This document shows, piece after piece, positions 56,207 through 64,000 of a DNA stretch of 64,000 bases (positions are counted from its first letter, which is position 1; each line of letters starts with the position of its first letter). The notes under the pieces are model-generated. The model saw only the letters and a program-made list of their open reading frames with translations, did no database searches and was not told the DNA's origin. Where the stretch lies: positions 96,589 to 160,588 of the forward strand of contig CAWCPM010000013.1 of NCBI GenBank assembly GCA_963797565.1. Reading direction: 5' to 3'. This DNA comes from JAICYJ01 sp963797565 (GTDB lineage: Bacteria > Actinomycetota > Thermoleophilia > Gaiellales > JAICJC01). The position numbers were made by a program, and so were the translations under genes.

Positions 56207-56586
56207 AGCCGCGCCACCATCACCGAGGTGGCCTTGACCGTGGCCACCGCCCTCACGCCCGGCACCAGACCCAGCTCCTCGACGGCATCGCGGGTGATCA
56301 CCGACACGATGTGGTTGCCGCCGGATTCGATCTCGACCTGCGCGATCACCCCGCTCACCTCGACGCTGGTGATGACACCCTCGAACCGGTTGCGCGCCGA
56401 GAACGACGTGTCCACTTTGTGGACGACGTGCCCACCCAGGCGCGAGATCTCATCCTCGTCGACGACGCGCCGGTTGGCCGAATCGCGCTCGGTCGTGATG
56501 CGACCGCTTCGCTCCCAGCGACGCAGCGTGTCGACGCTGACGCCCAGCGCTCGAGCGGCATCACCGACGGGTAGCATCCGGCCCAT
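56203..56586 (-). CDS. MerR-like HTH fused to a Mop (TOBE) molybdate-binding domain
   Basis: The 127-residue protein has an N-terminal excisionase/MerR-type winged helix (MLPVGDAARALGVSVDTLRR, WERSGRITTERDSANRRVV). A C-terminal Mop domain follows (NRFEGVITSVEVSGVIAQVE, VVATV-like AVATVKATSVMVARL). It is a one-component molybdate sensor analogous in logic to ModE but with a different DNA-binding fold. It is the first gene of the mod operon and presumably regulates it. The ATG at 56586 is chosen; a GTG at 56598 is possible. The promoter region shared with the divergent synthetase contains direct repeats. Confidence 0.85.
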   Translation of the reverse strand: MGRMLPVGDAARALGVSVDTLRRWERSGRITTERDSANRRVVDEDEISRLGGHVVHKVDTSFSARNRFEGVITSVEVSGVIAQVEIESGGNHIVSVITRDAVEELGLVPGVRAVATVKATSVMVARL

Positions 56587-56603
56587 GGAACCGCGCACGC
56601 TAG

Positions 56604-56622
56604 CACCTATGTGTCACCTATG
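56604..56622. promoter_or_regulatory. Direct-repeat operator candidate between mod regulator and synthetase
   Basis: CACCTATG occurs twice, at 56604-56611 and 56615-56622, an 11-bp period or one helical turn. MerR-like single-HTH proteins such as BldC bind direct repeats, so this is a reasonable site for the Mop-domain regulator. The second copy overlaps the synthetase ATG at 56620, so binding could affect both directions. Confidence 0.5.
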
Positions 56623-58436
56623 CAAAACGTGATCTGGACGCCTCCGGCGGAGGTGGTCGATCGCGCCCGGGTGACGGCATTCATGCGCGAGCAGGCGATC
56701 GCCGATTGGCGCGATCTCAGCCGCCGGGCACAGGACGACATCGGCTGGTTCTGGGACGCGGTGGTCGCGCATCTGGGGCTCGAGTTCACGACGCCCTACA
56801 CGCGGGTCTACGACGACCGCAACGGGCCGATGTGGACGCGCTGGTTCGGCGGCGGCCGGGTCAACCTGACCCACAACTGCGTCGACCGGCACGCCCGCGA
56901 CAGCCCCGAGCGTACGGCCGTGATCTGGGAGAGCGAGGACGGCGACGTGCGCACGGTCAGCTACCGCGAGCTCGAGGCCGAGGTCAACCGCATCGGCAAC
57001 GCGCTGCTGCAGCTGGGCGTGGAGGCCGGTCAGACGGTGGGCCTGTTCCTGCCGATGTCGGTCGAGGTGGTGGCAGGCTTCTACGCGATCTGCAAGATCG
57101 GCGCGATCGCCGTGCCGATCTTCTCCGGCTTCGGCGCGCCCGCCGTGGCGGCACGGCTGCGGGACGCGGGGGCGGTGGCGCTGCTGACGGCCGACGCGGT
57201 GCCGCGCCGCGGCAAGCCGGTCTCGATGAAGCGGATCGCCGACGCGGCGCTCGAGCAGGCGCCGTCGGTGCGGCAGGTCGTGGTGTGGGACCGGCTGGGC
57301 ACGCGGCCGGCGATGCGCAGCGGGCGCGACCACCACTGGCACGAGCTGGTGGCGAGCCAGTCCGCGGAGCTGCCCGCACCGCCGCTCGACCCGGAGACGC
57401 CGATGATGGTGATCTACACGTCCGGCACCACGGGCCGGCCCAAGGGCGCGGTGCACGTGCACGGCGGGTTCCTGGTCAAGATCGCCGAGGAATGCGCGTT
57501 TCAGACCGACGTCGCAGCCGACGACCGGTTCATGTGGGTGACCGACATGGGCTGGATCATGGGCCCCTGGGAGGTGGTCGGCGCGGGCGCGCTCGGCGCG
57601 ACGCTGGTGGTGTCCGAGGGCGCGCCCGACTACCCCGGCCCGGGCCGGCTCTGGCAGCTGGTGGAGCGGCACCGGATCTCGGTGCTGGGCGTCTCCCCCA
57701 CGCTGATCCGAGCGCTCCGCGGCCACGGTGACGCGCCGGTGCTGGAGCACGATCGCAGCTCGCTTCGGATCCTTGCCTCGACCGGAGAGCCCTGGAACCC
57801 CGACCCCTACCGCTGGCTGTCCGAGGTGGTGGGCGAACGGCGCTGCCCGATCATCAACCTGTCGGGCGGCACCGAGGTCGCGGCCTGCTTCCTGTCGCCG
57901 ATGCCGGTGATGCCGCTCAAGGAGTGCACGCTGGGCATGCCCTCGCTGGGCATGGCGATGGACGTGCTGGGGCCCGACGGCGAGCCGGTGGCGCCGGGCG
58001 AGGTGGGCGAGCTGGTCTGCCGCAAGCCCTGGCCGTCCATGACCCGCGGCATCTGGGGCGATCGCCGGCGGTTCCTGGACGCCTACTGGTCGCGCTGGCC
58101 CGGGATCTGGGTGCACGGCGACTGGGCGTCGGTCGACGCGGACGGCTACTGGTACCTGCACGGCCGATCCGACGACACCCTCAACATCGGCGGCAAGCGG
58201 ATCGGGCCGGCCGAGTTCGAATCGGCGGCGGTGCACTGCCCGGGCGTGGCCGAGGCCTGTGCGATCGGCGTACCGCACGAGCTGAAGGGCGAGGTGGCAT
58301 GGTTGTTCTGCGTTCCGCGGATCGGGGTCGAGCCGAACGACGATCTGCGAGCGGCCGTCCATGGGGCGGTCGTTGCCGAGCTGGGCAAGGCCTTCGCACC
58401 CAACCAGATCCGCTTCGTGACGGCGCTGCCGAAGAC
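56620..58436 (+). CDS. Acetyl-CoA-synthetase-like AMP-forming ligase, C-terminus lost at a junction
   Basis: About 605 residues are readable. The N-terminus (QAIADWRDLSRRAQDDIGWF, MWTRWFGGGRVNLTHNC) matches the ACS-type N-domain. The AMP motif is VIYTSGTTGRPKGAVHVHGG, with a second motif GDWASVDADGYWYLHGRSDD and TLNIGGKRIGPAEFESAAVH. It adenylates a short-chain acid for CoA transfer. The expected C-terminal catalytic lysine segment (PKTRSGK-type) is reached only as ALPKT; then the sequence switches to glycerate kinase coding in another frame. The gene is thus truncated. The start at 56620 or at GTG 56611 is ambiguous. Confidence 0.88.
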
Positions 58437-58908
58437 GCCGCCCGCGTGTTCGGGCCGCAGAAGGGCGCGACGAGGACGATGTCCGCCGGCTGACCAGGCG
58501 CCTGAACGACCTCGCGCGGCGGCTGGCCCGCGACCCGCGCGGCGTGCCGATGACCGGCGCCGCCGGCGGCCTGTCCGGCGGGCTGTGGGCCGCGTTCGGG
58601 GCCGAGCTGGTGCCGGGCGCGTCGTTCGTCCTCGACGCGGTCGACTTCGACGCGCGGATGCGCGCGGCCCGGGCCGTGGTTACGGGCGAGGGCAGGCTCG
58701 ACGAGCAGAGCCTCGTCGGCAAGGCTCGTGTCCGAGGTCGCCACGCGCGCGCGGCAGGCGGGCGTGCCGTGCTACGCCGTCGTCGGCACGAGCGAGCTCG
58801 ACGCGTTCGGCGCTGCGCGTGCTCGACCTCCAGGTCGGTGCTCGAGGCCGGCCGAGCTCGGGCGCAGCTGCGGCGCCGCCGGCCGCGCGTCTGGCGGAGC
58901 GGCGCTGA
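58437..58908 (+). pseudogene. C-terminal half of a second glycerate kinase, frameshifted
   Basis: Directly after the synthetase break the DNA reads AARVFGPQKGA, then with a shift DEDDVRRLTRRLNDLARRLA, then GVPMTGAAGGLSGGLWAAFG and AARAVVTGEGRLDEQSLVGK. Later segments, SEVATRARQAGVPCYAVVGT, RVLDLQV and AARLAERR-stop, lie in different frames. These are the conserved second-half motifs of glycerate kinase, similar to but distinct from the intact gene at 52704-53660. The first half is missing. At least four frame changes occur in 470 bp. Confidence 0.8.
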
Positions 58909-58920
58909 GTCTGAGCCGGG

Positions 58921-60277
58921 TCAGTTCAGTGCGGCGAACGCCTGGGCGGACGCTCGCGCTTCGCTGCGGCAGCGGCGCGTCGAGCGACTCGAGCAACTCG
59001 GTCTCCTCGCGCAGGTGCGTCGAGCAGCAGGTCGGCCATCTCGATGCTCATCCCGGCGCGGACCACGATCCGGAGCACGCTCAGGTCCTGGCGGTTCTCC
59101 GGGAACGTGTAGGCGGGGACGAGCCAGCCGCGCTGCGCGGAGGCGGTCGGAGACGTCGAAGACCGTGTAGTTGCTCGACCTCGGTCGCTTGAGCGTGAAC
59201 GCGAACACCGGCAGCTCGTCGCCGTCGGTGATCAGCCGGTACGGCCCGATCTTGGCGATCCCGCTCGACAGGTGCATCGCCACGTCCTGCGCGTCCTGCA
59301 TGCACCGCGCGGTAGCCCTCGCGGCCGAGGCTGGCGAACATGTAGTACTGCGCGACGACCTCGCTGCCCGGCCGCGAGAAGTTCAGCGCGAACGTCGGCA
59401 TGTGGCCGCCGAGGTAGTTGACGTCGAAGATCAGGTCCTTCGGGCAGCGCCTCCTTGTCGCGCCAGATCGCCCAGCCGACGCCCGGGTAGACGAGCCCGT
59501 ACTTGTGGCCCGAGGCGTTGATCGACTGCACGCGCGGGATCCGGAAGTCCCACTCGAGATCGGGCTGGAGGAACGGCGCGACGAATCCGCCGGAGGCGGC
59601 GTCGACGTGCAGCGGGACGTCGAGGCCCTTGTCGCGCTCGAGCGTCGTCGAGCGCCGTCGGCGATCTCCTTGACCGGCTCGTAGCTGCCGTCGAACGTCG
59701 AGCCGAGGATCGCGACGACGCCGATCGTGTTCTCGTCGCAGAGCGCGACCGCCTCGTCGGCGTCGAGGTGGAAGCGGTCGCCCTCCATCGGCACCAGGCG
59801 CGGCTCGACGTCCCAGTAGCGGCAGAACTTCTCCCAGCACACCTGGACGTTGGCGCCCATCACCAGGTTCGGGCTGGTCGGTCGGCTTGCCGGCGGCGCG
59901 CATCCGCTCGCGCCAGCGCCACTTGAGCGCCAGCCCGGCGAGCATCGCCGCCTCGCTCGAGCCGGTCGTCGAGCAGCCGGTCGCGCTGCTCGTGCTCGGG
60001 CGAGTTCCAGAGGTCGGCGAGGATGTTCACGCAGCGCGCCTCGATCTCCGCGGTCTGCGGGTACTCGTCCTTGTCGATCATGTTCTTGTCGGCGCGTCTC
60101 GGCCATCAGCCTGGCCGCCTGCGACGGCATCCAGGTGGTCACGAACGTGGCCAGGTTCAGCCGCGCCTGGCCGTCGAGCAGCAGCTCGTTCGAGATCAGC
60201 TCGTAGGCCGGTCTCGAGGCCGAGGCCGTGTCGGGCAGCTCTCTGGGGATCGGCGAGGTCGCGGAGTGGACGGGCAC
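58921..60277 (-). pseudogene. gadB: Glutamate decarboxylase, at least seven frame changes
   Basis: Reading across frames gives RPAYELISNELLLDGQARLN, NLATFVTTWMPSQAARLMAE, MIDKDEYPQTAEIEARCVNI, SPNLVMGANVQVCWEKFCRY, LDVPLHVDAASGGFVAPFL, SINASGHKYGLVYPGVGWAI (PLP lysine) and FDVNYLGGHMPTFALNFSRP. Together these are a complete PLP-dependent glutamate decarboxylase of about 450 residues. The enzyme converts glutamate to GABA and consumes protons. Several of the shifts I traced are explained by one extra C or G inside short CG-rich runs. The ORFs as they stand would not give a functional protein. Confidence 0.85.
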
Positions 60278-60414
60278 GGTGAGGGTGCGAGGTCGGCGTC
60301 CGCGCAGGGCCTCCTGCGTGCTGAGCGCTCATCGAGATCTCCTTGGCTGCCCTGGTTACGTGAGGTCGCCCGCAGGTGCTCATCCCTAAGGTTGTCAGCG
60401 GCTTAGGCGCCATC

Positions 60415-61590
60415 ATCGCGTGACGCGGCTCACCCCAGATCACGTCCAGCGGGGGCGGCTTGCGGAACACCAGCCCGCGGACTCGCGGGCCGCTCGGGAT
60501 CCAGCCGCAGGCGGGCAGCCGGCCGAGCAGCGATCGCAGCGCGATGCGCGCCTCGAGGCGCGCGAGGTGGACGCCGACGCAGACGTGCGGGCCGTGGGCG
60601 AACGCGAGATGCCGGCGGTTGGGGCGGTCAGATCGAACGCGTCGGGGACGGGAACACGGCGGGATCGCGGTTGGCGGCGGCGATCGAGAGCGCGCACGAG
60701 TCGCCGCGCGCGATCGCGCGCCGTCGAGCTCCACGCGCCGGTCGCGTAGCGGTCGATCACGGCCGCGGCGGCGGCTCGAGCCGCAGCGACTCCTCGATCG
60801 CCGCGTCGAGCACGCCGGTCGGCGCGGACTCGCGCCAATTCGCCCGGGCGCTGCGAGCAGCTCGAGCGCGCGTTGGCGATCATCCCCTCGGTCGTCTCGA
60901 TCCCGCCGAACAGGAGCACCGCGGCGTCGGCGACGATCTCGTCGTCGCGTCAGCTCGAGCGCCGGCCGCGGCCGCGCCGAGCAGCGAGGCTCGCGTCGGC
61001 CCGACCGGATCACGCGCTCGAGACGCTCGCGAGCGCCGCAAACGCCGCGCTGCCCGCGTCCGGGGACCGGCTGGCCGGCCGTGATCTCGGTGACCGGGCT
61101 GACGATCGCGTCATACCAGCGCCAGCACGTCCGCGACCTCGTCGCGGCTCCAGCCCGAGCGCGCGGGTGACATCGCGGCCGCCAGCGGGCCGGCGAACGC
61201 GCGCCGAAGTCCGCCGCGTCCGGCCGGCGCGAGCGCGTCGATCGAGCCGGTCGCGCCTCGTCGGCCACGGCCTCGGCCGAACCGGTCGCGCACCGCCGCG
61301 GGGCGAAACGGCGGCGCGAACGGCGCCCGGTGGCGGTCGTGCCGCTCGCCGTCGAGGCTGAGCATGCTCGGGCCGATCACCTGACCGGTCGAGAAGCGCG
61401 GATCGTCGACGGTGAACGTCCGCGGGTCGCGCATCGCCGCCAGGGCGAGGTCGTGGCGCGTGACCAGCCAGCCGTCGAGCTCGGCAGCCACGAGACCGGC
61501 TCGTGCTCGCGCAGCGCGGCCAGCACCGGGTGGGGATCGCCGTCGAGCTGCTCGAGCGTGACGGCCGCGCCGAGCGGGAAGCGCTGGTCA
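60415..61590 (-). pseudogene. Cytochrome P450, frameshifted
   Basis: Fragments in different frames give, in order, VTLEQLDGDPHPVLAALREH, AELDGWLVTRHDLALAAMRD, FSTGQVIGPSMLSLDGERHD (N-terminal half), LLFGGIETTEGMIAN (I-helix, near 60900) and HLAFAHGPHVCVGVHLARLE with the haem cysteine near 60575. That is the complete domain order of a bacterial P450. The I-helix reads GIETT where most have AGxxT/D. No adjacent ferredoxin or redox partner is seen. Boundaries are approximate because of the shifts. Confidence 0.8.
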
Positions 61591-61610
61591 TACGGCGGCC
61601 GAGGATCGCA

Positions 61611-62045
61611 TCATCGGTGCGCGCGCGACCGCCCGGCGGCGGCTGGCAGCCCGAGCTCGATCAGGTGGCGCGGGAACGCCGAGGCGGTCGCGGTCGGGAT
61701 GAAACGGATCGAGTCCGTCGCGCAGCAGCGCCGCGACCCGCTCGAGATCGAACAGCAGCGCGAGCTTGCCCGGCGGGTCGTCCCATTCGCCCGAGTCGTA
61801 CGGTCACCCAGGCCGCCAGCGCGGCCAGCGCCTCGACCTGGACCTGGTCCTCCCACCACCCGGACCGGATCGCCAGCCGGTAGCGCTCGCGCAGCGAGCA
61901 AACGTCCCTCCACAACTGCTCGAACCACATCCACCGCTCGCGCGGATACAGCCTGCGCCAGCCAGCGGCCAGCGCGCGGCGTCGTCCTCGTCGAATCGCG
62001 CTCGCGGTCGTCCCAGCGGTCGTCGTCGGGCTCGAGCCGGCTCAT
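61611..62045 (-). pseudogene. Hypothetical protein downstream of the coupling protein, frameshifted
   Basis: From an ATG at 62045 the reading is SRLEPDDDRWDDRERDFDED, then in other frames MWFEQLWRDVCSLRERYRLA, SGWWEDQVQVEALAALAAWV and FDLERVAALLRDGLDPFHPD, an acidic Trp-rich protein of about 145 residues. I do not recognise the family. Its start appears to overlap the end of the coupling protein gene, so it probably belongs to the conjugation locus. Confidence 0.5.
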
Positions 62046-63726
62046 CGCTCCGCCCGCCAGCCTTCGCAGCCGCCGGTCCTCGAACCACATCCGCAGTCGC
62101 AGCTGGGTCGGCGCCAGCCGGCCGTAGAGCAGCAGCGCGTGGCGGTCGGGCAGCTGGCGCAGCGCCTCGGCGGCGATCAGCGGCCGGCGCCGCCGCGCGG
62201 TCGAGCGGGTGGCCCCACCGGCGCCGGTCGTCCGGGTCAGGTCGCGAGCCTCCTCCTCGCCGATGAGGCCGGCGAAGTACCGCAGCGTGTCGAGGTCGGC
62301 GACGCCCGGCAGCAGCATCCGCGCGCGGTGGCTGTTGACGACCGTCTCGGCCTGGCGGCCGTAGCGGCTGCGCGCCTGGGCGAGGTCGTGGAAGATCGAG
62401 ACCAGCTGGATGTTGTGGCTCGGCGCGGTCGAGGCGATCTCGGCCAGGTTCGGCAGCGGCGCGACGTTGCCGGCCTCGTCGAGGCACAGCAGCAGCGGCA
62501 GCTCGAGCCGGCCGCCGGCCAGCGTGGCGCGCTCGTAGGCGCGGTCGACGATCTCCGCAGCAGCGCCAGGAAGATCGGCCGCAGCAGCTTGGACGCCTTG
62601 GCGTCGCCGATCAGGTACAGCGTCGCGCGCTCGTCGAGCAGCCGGTCGGCGGTGATCTCGCGGGCGGCGGCCGAGCGCAGCGACGCGCGCGAACCGGTAG
62701 GCACGCAGCAGCGCCTGCGCGGTCGCCTCGATCGACGTCCGGGTGCGGTCGGCCTGGGCCTCGAACGCCCGCACGCGCGTCGTACGCGGCGTGGGCGTCG
62801 GCCAGCTCCGCTCGTCGCTGGCGTCGCCGGTCAGCGCGGGCGAGCGCCTCATCGAGTTCGCGCGCCCCCTGGCCATAGGCCCAGCGCACGACCGCGTCCA
62901 TCCCGCGCCGGTCCTCGCGGCCGTGAACAGCAGCGGCGCCAGCCGCTGCTCGGCGGCGATCGCCCAGAAGTCGCCGCCCTCGACGCCTCGCTGGTCGAGC
63001 TCGCCCGCCGAGGCGAGCCGCCACGCGACCTCGAGCGCGCCGTCCCAGGTGCGTGCGCCGCGCGCAGCGGCGACCACGTGTGCGACCGGCACCCCGACAG
63101 CCCGAACGGGTCGAACACGAACACCGGCCCGAGCTCGCGCCGGCGCCTGGCGGTGACGGCGAGCAGGTCGGTCTTGATCGAGGACGCGACCGCGGGGCCG
63201 TCCCATTCGAGCAGCGCGGGGACCGCGATGCCGGCCGACTTGCCCGATTGCGGGGGCCCGAACGCGACCAGCGCGTGGCGCTGCTCGGCGTACAGCAGCC
63301 GACCTCGGCGCCCGAGCACCAGCCGTGCCCGCCGCCCGGCGTCCGTCGGAGCGCCCGCAGCTCGGCGGCTCGGCCCATCGCGCGCCGCCATCGGCTTGCG
63401 GCGCGCGCCCGGCGAGCGGAGCTCGGCCGGCCAGCCACGGCACCGCGGCACAGGCCCGGTGAGCAGCGCAGCGCGGCGTAGAAGCCGGCGGGCCCGGGGA
63501 GGCGCGGGCGAACGCCGCCGGCCACGCGCCGCCGGGTCCGACAGGCGCGCGGGCAGCCGGATCAGCACGCCGAGCAGCTGCGCGGGCTGACCGGCGGCCA
63601 GCCCTGGCCGAACAGCGCGCCGGCCAGGCCGCCCCACAGCCAGAGCAGCAGCCCGATGCCGACCGCGCACCCGACCGCGCCGAGCACGACGCCGTCGGAG
63701 ATGCCGCCGCCGCGCCCGTCGTTCAT
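62041..63726 (-). pseudogene. TraG/VirD4-type conjugative coupling ATPase, frameshifted
   Basis: The N-terminus has a membrane helix (VVLGAVGCAVGIGLLLWLWG). It is followed by a P-loop in VAFGPPQSGKSAGIAVPALL (about 63210-63270), SIKTDLLAVTARRRRELGPV, FDPFGLSGCRSHTWSPLRAA, the Walker B-type LLLCLDEAGNVAPLPNLAEI (about 62440-62500), and ETVVNSHRARMLLPGVADLD. This is the order in coupling proteins that feed DNA to type IV secretion. Several frame changes interrupt it. Its ATG at 63726 overlaps the upstream stop (ATGA), so it was co-translated with the VirB4-like gene. Confidence 0.8.
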
Positions 63727-64000
63727 CCGCGCACCACCGTGTCGCCAGTCAGCCGCATGCCGGTGTCGGTGTTGGTCAGCCGGGCCTCCATCCGCGAGCG
63801 GTAGTGCTGGACCACGAACGACCGGTTGCCCACGCGCCACAGCGCCTGGCCGGCCGACAGCATCGAGATCAGCCGAGCCTCGCTTTCTGACAGTCCCAGC
63901 AGCGCCCGCGTGAGCGGCACCTGGCTCTCGTCCTGGTGGTAGACAATCCGCGTCGAGGCGTCCGCGATCAGGCCCTCGGCGATCCGCGCCGCGCGCGAGC
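63723..64000 (-). CDS. C-terminus of a VirB4/TraC-like conjugation ATPase, partial
   Basis: The last 91 residues or so are visible in one frame, entering from the right edge: ARAARIAEGLIADASTRIVY, then LTRALLGLSESEARLISMLS, AGQALWRVGNRSFVVQHYRS, and the end LTGDTVVRG-stop. The LxxGxALWRVGxRSFVVxH pattern is typical of the end of actinobacterial VirB4-like ATPases. Such ATPases power pilus or channel assembly in conjugation. The nucleotide-binding part lies outside the window. It overlaps the coupling protein start by 4 bp. Confidence 0.65.
   Translation of the reverse strand, partial: SRAARIAEGLIADASTRIVYHQDESQVPLTRALLGLSESEARLISMLSAGQALWRVGNRSFVVQHYRSRMEARLTNTDTGMRLTGDTVVRG

Noticed and set aside
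52704..58908. Gene duplication of glycerate kinase flanking the mod operon
   Set aside because: The second copy is only a frameshifted 3' half starting exactly at a break in another gene, so a chimeric join explains it better than duplication.

Overview
The window is high-G+C bacterial chromosome. Its genes point to Actinomycetota, probably Thermoleophilia (Gaiellales/Solirubrobacterales-like): OpcA, an F420-type luciferase-like enzyme, a 180-kDa NAD-glutamate dehydrogenase, an actinobacterial GH15 enzyme, an 11-bp-period PHO box, and many starts placed 6-9 bp after a TANNNT -10 element (leaderless style). The taxonomic call is inference from gene content; there is no rRNA in the window.

Layout. 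(1) 1-7904 looks like accessory DNA, visibly less GC-rich than the rest. It carries an alpha/beta hydrolase, a winged-helix regulator with a tiny leader ORF, a cysteine-less glutaredoxin/thioredoxin-reductase-like flavoprotein, a quinone-reductase-type dehydrogenase, a flavin monooxygenase and a multicopper oxidase with two inserted heavy-metal-binding modules. It ends at the 3' end of a tRNA-Val gene, a typical island position. (2) 7.9-29 kb is mostly core metabolism and small enzymes. It includes a histidine kinase with seven tandem GAF repeats (broken by two frameshifts), a GH15 hydrolase, tRNA-Asp, a BNR-repeat protein and cupin, isochorismatase-like hydrolase, an LLM oxidoreductase, a DAO/DapA-family pair, ferritin, a MOSC protein, iron alcohol dehydrogenase, SDR, HhH-GPD protein, acyl desaturase and an orphan DNA methyltransferase. 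(3) 28.5-36 kb is a tightly overlapping operon: gdh, a DUF255 thioredoxin-domain protein and rpiA. (4) 36-41.6 kb is the phosphate system pstSCAB, with a PHO box before pstS, a large hairpin between pstS and pstC, and a phoU gene on each side. (5) 41.7-51 kb is central carbon metabolism: tkt-tal-gnd-zwf-opcA-pgl on the minus strand, mostly joined by 4-bp overlaps, then glk and a class I aldolase. (6) 51-58.4 kb holds lemA-htpX, glycerate kinase and a molybdate operon (MerR-Mop regulator, modA, modB, modC), divergent from an acetyl-CoA-synthetase-like gene.

(7) 58.44-64 kb is anomalous. The synthetase stops abruptly inside its C-terminus and runs directly into the second half of an unrelated glycerate kinase. 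From there almost every gene (glutamate decarboxylase, P450, a TraG/VirD4-type coupling protein) changes frame repeatedly, while the previous 50 kb has only a handful of frameshifts. This is best explained as a chimeric or low-accuracy contig end; a real rearrangement with decay is less likely. The final genes are part of a conjugative type IV secretion locus.

Together the core genes describe an aerobic heterotroph with a complete oxidative and non-oxidative pentose phosphate route, glutamate catabolism, high-affinity phosphate and molybdate uptake and glycerate use. I found no CRISPR array, insertion sequence or rRNA. The strongest candidates for new biology are the GAF-array kinase, the MCO with inserted metal-binding modules, the cysteine-less Grx-TrxR-like protein, and the Mop-MerR regulator with its direct-repeat operator.
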